Below are positions 56,140-64,000 of a stretch of 64,000 nt of DNA, in pieces (position 1 is the first letter of the stretch; each line of letters opens with the position of its first letter). This DNA is from Sialis fuliginosa (Eukaryota; Arthropoda; Insecta; Megaloptera; Sialidae), in NCBI GenBank assembly GCA_961205875.1, contig OY540817.1:434001-498000 (forward strand). Reading direction: 5' to 3'. Below the pieces are notes generated by a model that searched no databases, was not told the DNA's origin, and was given only the letters and a program-made list of their open reading frames with translations. Both the position numbers and the translations under genes were made by a program.

Positions 56140-58475
56140 TTTAATGCTCTTTCATATGAAATAAGAATCAAGTGGTATCAATCAAGCTGAACATTTATAT
56201 TATTACTTTTATTATAAAAAAACTGGCGCGCGCCGCTAATACTGTGAATTTATAATTAACAGCTAGCTTTAAAACAAATTTTTACTAGTTGAAATATTTT
56301 TTTATATAATCAGTTTTTAATGCTCTTTCATACGAAATAAGAATCAAGTGGTATCAATCACGCTGAATATTTATATAAGCATTTTTATTAAATAAACGGG
56401 TGCGCGCCGCTAATAATGTGAATTTATAATTAGCAGCCAGCTTCAACGCAAAACGTTACAAGCTTGAAATATTTGTTTACATAATCAGATTTTAATGCTC
56501 TTTCATATGAAATAAGAATCAATTGGTAGCAATCACGCTGAATATTGATAATAGCATTTTTATTAAAAAAACACGAGCGCGCGCCGCTAATAAACTGAAT
56601 TTATAATTAGCAGCCAGCTTCAACGCAAAACGTTACAAGCTTGAAATATTTTTTTATATAATCAGTTTTTAATGCTCTTTCATATGACATAAGAATCAAT
56701 TGGTAGCAAACACGTTGAATATTGATATTAGCATTATTTTTAAAAAACACGAGCGCGCGCCGCTAATAATGTGAATTTATAATTAGCAGCCAGCTTCATC
56801 GCAAAACGTTACAAGCTTGAAATATTTTTTTATATATTCGGTTTTTAATGCTCTTTCATATGACATAAGAATCAATTGGTAGCAAACACGTTGAATATTG
56901 ATATAAGCATTTTTATTAAAAAAAACGAGCGCGCGCCGCTAATAAAATAATTAGCAGCCAGCTTCAACGCAAGACGTTACAAACTTGAAATATTTTTTTA
57001 TATAATCAGTTTTTAATGCTCTTTCATATGACATAAGAATCAATTGGTAGCAAACACGTTGAATATTGATATAAGCATTTTTATTAAAAAAAACGAGCGC
57101 GCGCCGCTGAAGCTGGCTGCTAATTATAAATTCACTTTATTAGCGGCGCGCGCTCGTTTTTTTTTAATAAAAATGCTTATATCAATGTTCAACGTGTTTG
57201 CTACCAATTGATTCTTATGTCATATGAAAGAGCATTAAAAACTGATTATATAAAAAAATATTTCAAGCTTGTAACGTCTTGCGTTGAAGCTGGCTGCTAA
57301 TTATTTTATTAGCGGCGCGTGCTCGTTTTTTTTAATAAAAATGCTAATATCAATATTCAACGAGTTTGTTACCAATTGATTCTTATGTCATATGATAGAA
57401 CATTAAAAACTGATTATATAAAAAAATATTTCAAGCTTGTAACGTCTTGCGTTGAAGCTGGCTGTTAATTATAAATTCACTTTATTAGCGGCGCGCGCTC
57501 GTTTTTTTAAATAAAAATGCTAATATCAATATTCAACGTGTTTGTTACCAATTGATTCGTATGTCATATGAAAGAGCATTAAAAACTGATTCTATAAAAA
57601 AATATTTCAAGCTTGTAATGTCTTGCGTTGAAGCTGGCTGTTAATTATAAATTCACTTTATTAGCGGCGCGCGCCCGTTTTTTTTAATAAAAATGCTTAT
57701 ATCAATATTCAACGTGTTTGTTACCAATTGATTCTTATGTCATATGAAAGAGCATTAAAAACTGATTCTATAAAAAAATATTTCAAGCTTGTAACGTTGT
57801 GCGATGAAGCTGGCTGCTAATTATAAATTCACATTACGAGTATTAGCGGCGCGCGCTCGTTTTTTTTTTAAAATAATGCTAATATCAATATTCAACGTGT
57901 TTGCTACCAATTGATTCTTATGTGATATGAAAGAGCATTAAAAACTGATTATATAAAAAAATATTTCAAGCTTGTAACGTCTTGCGTTGAAGCTGGCTGC
58001 TAATTATAATTTCACATTATTAGCGGCGCGCGTTCGTGTTTTTTTAATAAAAATGATTATATATCAATATTAAACGTGTTTGCTACCAATTGATTCTTAT
58101 TTCATATGAAAGAGCATTAAAAACTGATTATATAAACAAATATTTCAAGCTTGTAACGTTTTGCGTTGAAGCTGGCTGCTAATTATAAATTCACATTATT
58201 AGCGGCGCGCACCCGTTTATTTAATAAAAATGCTTATATAAATATTCAGCGTGATTGATACCACTTGATTCTTATTTCGTATGAAAGAGCATTAAAAACT
58301 GATTATATAAAAAAATATTTCAACTAGTAAAAATTTGTTTTAAAGCTAGCTGTTAATTATAAATTCACAGTATTAGCGGCGCGCGCCAGTTTTTTTATAA
58401 TAAAAGTAATAATATAAATGTTCAGCTTGATTGATACCACTTGATTCTTATTTCATATGAAAGAGCATTAAAAAT
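56140..58475. repeat. Array of 14 units of about 176 bp, 6 forward and 8 inverted
   Basis: Forward anchors (aatgctctttcat) at 56143, 56319, 56494, 56671, 56847 and 57015. Inverted anchors (gaaagagcatt) end at 57236, 57404, 57580, 57756, 57939, 58118, 58293 and 58469. Each unit carries a gcgcgcgccgctaata block and a cagccagcttcaacgc block, the latter resembling the element's terminal sequence. Symmetry turns at about 57108 without a spacer. Confidence 0.93.
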
Positions 58476-58709
58476 GAGATCTTTCAAAACTCAATAATTA
58501 TCTAAAATTACTGATTTGTAGTATCTACTTTTTAAATGAGCTTGTAAAATTCTCAAATATTTACATTATAATATATACATTTGTAGATATGTATAAACTA
58601 TATAATAATAATATTTAAAATATAATTAATAATAACATATTTTATCTCGTGTATTGTTAGGAATTAATATCATCAAACTATTAGACATCTTATTTAGTTG
58701 TTTCCATTC

Positions 58710-61010
58710 TAGTACGGGAGGCAGCGTTGCAAATCACACAATCATTTCAGGTCGATAAATTCACATCAAAACCTGTTGTTTATGATTAGGCAATGAAGGA
58801 TTCTAAAGTCAGCAGGTCCAGTAACGGTGGACCGGGTGGTGAGAAATTGTTGATTATGTAAAAAAAATAAAATCCAAAAGTCATTTCAGGTCGTCAGAAA
58901 ATTTGTACACCGATAGTTCAAATAATAATAATAATTATAAAAATAGTCAGCAGGATAGATAATAGTGGATTATATGTCAGCAGCCTGATTAAAAAAAATT
59001 AACTTACATTTTTTTCACAAACCCCATTGAGTGGGATGTCATTTGATAGGTCTTCTAAAATGCAACAAAAAATGTTATATGACATTTTGATTTTAACCCT
59101 TCAGTCACGATATATTTGCGTTCAAAGTTGTGATCAGAGCGTCCCCTCCCTCTATTTTCTAAACTATCAATATAAAAAATCTGAAAAAATTCGAGAATGT
59201 AGCTTTTAATTAGTACTTTCACCGAAAATTATAACGAACACTGTCAAAATTATTTTGGACCCCCCTCCTGTAGACTGAAAAGTGAACTTACATTTTTTTT
59301 TCATTTAACTTATTGAGTGGGATGTCATTAGATAGGTCTCTTAAAATGAAACAAAAAATGTTAAATGATCTTTTGATTTTAACTCTTCAGTCACGGCATA
59401 TTTGCATATAAATGTCGTTATCAGAGCGTCCTCCCCCCCCCTAATTTCGAAACTATTAATTAAATTAATCTGAAAAAATCAGAATGTAGCTTTTAATTAG
59501 TACTTTCACTGAAAATTATAACGAACACTGTCAATAAAATTTTGGACCCCCTAATTTCTGATGACAGCAACGAGGACACCGAATATGAATCAGACACATT
59601 TGAAGATTCTGATGATAACGAAGAGAATGGTTGTGATTATTAAAGCTTTTTTGTCATAAATTATATCATTTTTTGTTGAAAATTAAATAAATGTAATTTA
59701 AAACATATTTTATTTTATATCCGAACAGTTATATTAAATTCTCATTTTCTTATAACATAGAATCGCATGTACGTTAGAAATAGATCGCAATGACAACTTT
59801 TATGACTAAATTAATTGTTAATCGCTTAAAATTATTCATAAATATAATTTACATAATATATTTGATAAAAAAGAGCATCAGCACAATATTAAAAAGGGGT
59901 AAAGTTGTCAGCAAGTCGAGTGATAGAAGATAGTCTAGATATGCTATATAAAAACACATAAAAATGAATATTTTTGTTATTAAATTGATATCAGGCCGCT
60001 TAAAATTAATTATAGAGGTTATTTAAATAGTATATTTGATGAAAAAAAAGGTCAGCAGAATATTTAAAGGGGGTAAAGTTGTCAGCTGAATAATACATTT
60101 GGTTGTTCTATATTATAGTCAAATGCCTGGTTTGCACCTACAATCCCCCTGCTGACGATCTTTCCCCTGTCGGATTACCTGCTGACTTTTTTTTTCTTAT
60201 TTTTTTAACATAAATAACGACCTGTATAAGTTTCATCCGACTTAAAATCAAATGAAATTAATTTTTTTTAATCAGGTCTATTTAGGCTGGGAACGCTCTG
60301 ATCACGACTTTGAACGCAAATATATCGTGACTGAAGGGTTAAAATCAAAAGGTCATATAACATTTTTTGTTGCATTTTAGAAGACCTATCTAATGACATC
60401 CCACTCAATGGGTTAAATGAAAAAAAAATGTAAGTTCACTTTTCAGTCTACAGGAGGGGGGTCCAAAATAATTTTGACAGTGTTCGTTATAATTTTCGGT
60501 GAAAGTACTAATTAAAAGCTACATTCTCGAATTTTTTCAGATTTTATATATTGATAGTTTAGAAAATAGAGGGAGGGGACGCTCTGATCACGACTTTGAA
60601 CGCAAATATATCGTGACTGAAGGGTTAAAATCAAAATGTCATATAACATTTTTTGTTGCATTTTAGAAGACCTATCAAATGACATCCCACTCAATGGGGT
60701 TTGTGAAAAAAATGTAAGTTAATTTTTTTTAATCAGGCTGCTGACATATAATCCACTATTATCTATCCTGCTGACTATTTTTATAATAATAATTATTATT
60801 TGAACTATCGGTGTACAAATTTTCAGACGACCTGAAATGACTTTTGGATTATTTTTTTTTACATAATCAACAATTTCTCACCACTCGGTCCACCGCTGGT
60901 GCACCTGCTGACCCTTGATTCTATCATTATATATATCTAAACAATTGATTCTACTTATAATTGATCGACCTGAAATGACCATGAAAAATGCAACGCTGCC
61001 TCCCGTACTA
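58710..61010. mobile_element. 2.3-kb inverted-repeat element nested in the foldback
   Basis: Ends TAGTACGGGAGGCAGCGTTG and its inverse, with TTC on both sides (58707-58709 and 61011-61013). Removing it restores the mirror image of the foldback's left arm (gtttccattcagtt). Arms of about 590 bp are nearly identical and hold the words gtcagcag and catttcaggtcg repeatedly. Part of the arm (about 150 bp) is present a second time at 59300-59500 and 60290-60410. The superfamily is unclear. Confidence 0.85.
59549..59643 (+). pseudogene. Acidic C-terminal coding remnant in the nested element
   Basis: The plus strand reads SDDSNEDTEYESDTFEDSDD and a short tail to a TAA at 59641-59643, followed by AATAAA-type signals near 59684. 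It looks like the last few dozen codons of a larger protein, probably the parent element's transposase, whose body was deleted. Confidence 0.4.
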
Positions 61011-61140
61011 TTCAGTTCGGTTAGTTTTAATTGATATAAACCGAAAATAAAGTTACCGTAGCGCGCGGGTACTTTGCGCTAATACAACTCTGGACGGCCG
61101 CTGCTAAGTCGGCTGCCAGCTTCAGCTTCGTCAACTGTGG

Positions 61141-61431
61141 CAATTGCCGAAGAATTTATCGAGTATCATAAAAAAAAGAAGGAAAAACAAGAAAAAATAG
61201 AAAATTCTGAACAGCGGAAAAAAATGCAAGGAAACTTAAGAAAAAAAAGTAATGACAACAGAAATTTCTATTGGCGATTATGTAATAGTTACGTACGAAG
61301 GTGAAAAGTTCCCGGGATTGGTGACAAAAATTTTTAATTCCAAAGCAATAAAATATGAAGTAAAAACCATGACAATGAGTGGTTCTAATTGGCGTTGGCC
61401 AGAAGAAGATGATATACATACTTTCTTATGA
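61141..61431 (+). pseudogene. pogo-like transposase C-terminus, beyond the foldback
   Basis: Continues the frame interrupted at 55784. First comes an EEFIEYHKKKKEKQEKIENS coiled segment, then after a frame change near 61255 ISIGDYVIVTYEGEKFPGLV, YEVKTMTMSGSNWRWPEEDD and a stop at about 61431. The YVIVxYEGExFPG and W-x-WPEEDD blocks are those seen at the C-termini of insect pogo-like and KRBA-type proteins. This confirms that the foldback landed inside one gene. Confidence 0.7.
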
Positions 61432-62360
61432 TTCAGCAGATGTGCTAAAAAAAAATTGTCCTCCCGCCCCTGTAAATAATAGGGGGATTTATTCATTTCC
61501 TTCATTTTAATTATATTTTTTACTTTAATTTTATTCTTTTTTTCTTTTATTTATTTAATTTTAATTTTGTTTAATTAATGTAAGTGTTTCAAAATATTTA
61601 TTGATCTCTACTTAAGCTGTGATTCTGTGATTATTATTATTTAAACAATTTAAACTTGTTTGTATTTATCAGTAATTTATTATTCTTGATAGAAGAATTA
61701 TTTGTTATTTTTTTAATTTTAATTTTATTCATTTTGTTTATATTATTGATTTATTTTCTTCATTTCATTTATTTATTTTATTTTAATTTTGTTTAATTAT
61801 TTGTAAGTGTTTAAAAATATTATTTGATCTCTACTTAGACTGTGATTTTTATTATTTAAATAATTTAAACTTGTTTACCTTTATCAGTAATTTATTATTC
61901 TTGATACAAAAATTATTTGTTAATTGTCATTTTATTTTTCAATTAGTAATAAAAGATTATTTACTATAGTTTTGTTAATTTTTCAATATTTCAGTGAAAT
62001 AAATATGACGCAAATAAACATAGAACGTAATTGAAGACCAATTAGCACGGAATAAGTTGCAACTCTAAATTTTTAGAACGGAATTCGACACAATCCAGAC
62101 AGTCACTGTTTTATTAATTAATCACATAAATATTCTTTATTTATGAAATAAAAATTTCTATATGTATTTTGACATATATACTTGCAGTCTTAAATAGTTA
62201 TATAATCAATACATGTAATAGTAAAACTAATAAAAAATAAAAAACTTTACATTCAGAAGTCTCTTAAAATCATGAAAAAAATATTTTTAAAGTATAATTA
62301 TAAACAATTTGATATCTTTGTAAAAGTATTGTTAAATAATATAATTTTTTTTCTGTTTCA
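61432..62360. other. AT-rich region with a splice-acceptor-like end
   Basis: Contains an approximate 230-bp direct repeat (the segment near 61560-61700 and that near 61790-61920 share aattttgtttaatta(a)t...gtaagtgtt and the cagtaatttattattcttgata block). It ends in ttttttttctgtttcag at 62345-62361, a good 3' splice site just before the repeat-protein ORF. Confidence 0.45.
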
Positions 62361-62366
62361 GTATAA

Positions 62367-63464
62367 ATGACGGTCCAACAGATGTTGAGTGCGTATCCTT
62401 CAATTTTAAACTTATTGATGACTTTACTTATATTAAAACATATTTTTTATAGAATGGAAGATATCGATCTTCTACTAGAAACGAAAGATTTTTGGAGGGG
62501 GTACAATTATGCCGTGGCCCGACTCCAAAGTGCTGGCAGTGAGGCCCATGATGCCCGCAGAGATGATGTCCGTGAGTATAGAAGAGGAGATGTCCGCGAA
62601 CATGGACATGAAGAAGTCAACAAACATATACATGAAGATGTCCGTGAACGTGGACATATTCGCGAGCGCGGAGGTGTTCGCGAACATGGACATGAAGAAG
62701 TCAACAAACATATACATGAAGATGTCCGTAAACGTGGACATATTCGCGAGCGCGGAGGTGTTCGCGAAAATGGACATGAAGAAGTCAACAAACATATACA
62801 TGAAGATGTCCGAGAACGTGGACATACTCGCGAGCGCGGAGGTGTTCGCGAACATGGACATGAAGAAGTCAACAAACATATACATGAAGATGTCCGTGAA
62901 CGTGGACATATTCGCGAGCGCGGAGGTGTTCGCGAATATGGACATGAAGAAGTCAACAAACATATACATGAAGATGTCCGAGAACGTGGACATACTCGCG
63001 AGCGCGGAGGTGTTCGCGAACATGGACATGAAGAAGTCAACAAACATATACATGAAGATGTCCGTGAACGTGGACATACTCGCGAGCGCGGAGGTGTTCG
63101 CGAAAATGGACATGAAGAAGTCAACAAACATATACATGAAGATGTCCGAGAACGTGGACATACTCGCGAGCGCGGAGGTGTTCGCGAACGTGGACATGAA
63201 GAAGTCAACAAACATATACATGAAGATGTCCGTGAACGTGGACATATTCGCGAGCGCGGAGGTGTTCGCGAACATGGACATGAAGAAGTCAACAAACATA
63301 TACATGAAGATGTCCGTGAACGTGGACATACTAACGGGCGCGGAGGCGTTCGCGGGCGTGGAGGCACTCGCGAACATGCTCGCGGACGCGGAGTTGCCCG
63401 TGGACAGGACCGATACTTAGGGGATAGAAGGCACAGAGGTCATCAATACATAAATATATATTAA
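62367..63464 (+). CDS. Repeat protein with nine 28-residue His/Arg/Glu-rich repeats
   Basis: 365 residues from ATG 62367, preceded by a 3' splice-site-like ctgtttcag at 62353-62361, so a spliced gene is plausible and the true start may lie upstream. The N-terminus has a hydrophobic stretch (SILNLLMTLLILKHIFY, about 12-28), then MEDIDLLLETKDFWRGYNYA. Residues 75-325 are nine near-perfect repeats of HGHEEVNKHIHEDVRERG plus H(I/T)RERGGVRE. The C-terminus is RG-rich (GRGGVRGRGGTR). I do not know the family. RG-rich tails often bind RNA. Alternatively it is a satellite that happens to be open; several other frames are open too. Confidence 0.45.
   Translation: MTVQQMLSAYPSILNLLMTLLILKHIFYRMEDIDLLLETKDFWRGYNYAVARLQSAGSEAHDARRDDVREYRRGDVREHGHEEVNKHIHEDVRERGHIRERGGVREHGHEEVNKHIHEDVRKRGHIRERGGVRENGHEEVNKHIHEDVRERGHTRERGGVREHGHEEVNKHIHEDVRERGHIRERGGVREYGHEEVNKHIHEDVRERGHTRERGGVREHGHEEVNKHIHEDVRERGHTRERGGVRENGHEEVNKHIHEDVRERGHTRERGGVRERGHEEVNKHIHEDVRERGHIRERGGVREHGHEEVNKHIHEDVRERGHTNGRGGVRGRGGTREHARGRGVARGQDRYLGDRRHRGHQYINIY
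62596..63340. repeat. 84-bp tandem array, nine units
   Basis: Anchors gaagaagtcaacaaac at 62610 and every 84 bp up to 63282. The period is exact and divisible by three. Units differ by single substitutions (for example ata/act in cgtggacata(t/c)t and catgg/aatgg/tatgg). Confidence 0.95.
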
Positions 63465-64000
63465 GTGCTGGTAGTGAGGCCAATGATGCCCGCAGAGATG
63501 ATGCCCGTGAGTATAGAAGAGGAGATGTCCGCGAACATGGACATGAAGAAGTTAACAAACATATACATGAAGATGTCCGTGAACGTGGACATACTCGCGA
63601 GCGCGGAGGTGTTCGCGAACATGGACATGAAGAAGTCAACAAACATATACATGAAGATGTCCGTGAACGTGGACATACTCGCGAGCGCGGAGGAGTTCGC
63701 GAACATGGACATGAAGAAGTCAACAAACATATACATGAAGATGTCCGTGAACGTGGACATATTCGCGAGCGCGGAGGTGTTCGCGAACATGGACATGAAG
63801 AAGTCAACAAACATATACATGAAGATGTCCGTGAACGTGGACATATTCGCGAGCGCGGAGGTGTTCGCGAACATGGACATGAAGAAGTCAACAAACATAT
63901 ACATGAAGATGTCCGAGAACGTGGACATACTCGCGAGCGCGGAGGTGTTCGCGAACATGGACATGAAAAAGTCAACAAACATATACATGAAGATGTCCGT
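63464..64000 (+). repeat. Second copy of the 84-bp array, running off the window
   Basis: Directly after the stop of the ORF, the segment starting agtgctggtagtgaggccaa repeats 62530 onward with few changes, followed by at least six 84-bp units (anchors 63545 to 63965). The frame that continues the peptide (SAGSEANDARRDD...) stays open to the edge but has no ATG and is shifted relative to the first ORF. It could be a next exon or a segmental duplication. Confidence 0.85.

Larger units (their letters stand above)
55785..61131. mobile_element. 5.35-kb foldback element, 9-bp target duplication (MULE-type)
   Basis: Ends ACGAAGCTGAAGCTGGCAGC at 55785 and inverted at 61131, with CAACTGTGG duplicated perfectly outside (55776-55784 and 61132-61140). 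Nine-base duplications and arms built from tandem repeats are typical of MULE-type foldback elements. The left arm (to about 57108) and right arm mirror each other; the right arm holds two more repeat units and a nested 2.3-kb element (58710-61010). There is no transposase ORF. It splits the pogo-like gene, whose last coding part follows at 61141. Confidence 0.9.

Noticed and set aside
59027-60694. Two nearly identical 60-aa ORFs on opposite strands
   Set aside because: They are the same arm sequence of the nested inverted-repeat element read twice. No domain is recognisable and the frame ends within the arm.
62475-63988. Long minus-strand and alternative plus-strand ORFs over the 84-bp array
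   Set aside because: They result from a stop-free unit with a period divisible by three. The plus frame starting at 62367 has unique N- and C-terminal sequence and a splice acceptor, so only it was listed as a candidate gene.
62596-64000. CRISPR-like array
   Set aside because: The units are contiguous 84-bp tandem copies without unique spacers, in a eukaryotic context.

Overview
This is a gene-poor, strongly AT-rich eukaryotic window, almost certainly from an insect nuclear genome. The evidence is the set of mobile elements: BEL/Pao, Copia, Gypsy, R2-like and R1-like retroelements, a Penelope-like reverse transcriptase, mariner, Tc1, pogo, hAT, P-element/THAP, MULE-type and foldback DNA transposons. 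A hemipteran (aphid-like) host is my guess from the abundance of the C48-protease-linked transposase family; this is inference only. I see no bacterial operons, CRISPR arrays, tRNA or rRNA genes. The only candidate host-type coding sequence is a repeat protein at the right edge.

Layout. 0-4.1 kb: a broken P-element/THAP transposase gene (minus strand) invaded by a mariner and by an internally deleted Copia element. 4.1-9.5 kb: relics, including a minisatellite, a first MULE/C48 fragment with a small TA-flanked element, a Tc1-like fragment, and Gypsy integrase pieces split by another broken gene. 9.55-17.0 kb: a complete BEL/Pao retrotransposon with one 1726-aa polyprotein, 507-bp LTRs that differ at one position by eye, and a 5-bp target duplication. 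17.0-25.2 kb: a MULE-like transposase with a C48 (Ulp1) domain, cut in two by a 5.5-kb foldback element with a 7-bp target duplication. 25.3-26.6 kb: a second partial copy and a Penelope-like RT. 26.6-30 kb: the least transposon-marked stretch, with a GC-richer promoter-like peak. 30-41.3 kb: a THAP finger relic, a PIN-like gene relic, an R2-like element with its restriction-like endonuclease, a 1.7-kb palindrome and a hAT transposase. 41.8-47.2 kb: another MULE/C48 copy, interrupted by a CACTA-like element and by a dead Tc1 element. 47.3-53 kb: an R1-like RT, nested hAT elements, a foldback, and a second P-like relic holding a hAT element.

53.9-61.4 kb is the most striking part. A pogo-like transposase gene was interrupted by a 5.35-kb foldback element with a perfect 9-bp target duplication. 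Its arms consist of about 176-bp units, six forward and eight inverted. That element in turn carries a 2.3-kb inverted-repeat element with a 3-bp duplication.

62.4-64.0 kb holds an exon-like ORF encoding nine 28-residue His/Arg/Glu-rich repeats (84-bp units). A second copy of the array follows and runs off the window.

The genes do not form a pathway. The organising logic is nested insertion, and in several cases the old reading frame can be followed across the inserted element, which confirms the boundaries. Coordinates of degenerate elements are approximate, and family names come from motif recognition without database searches.
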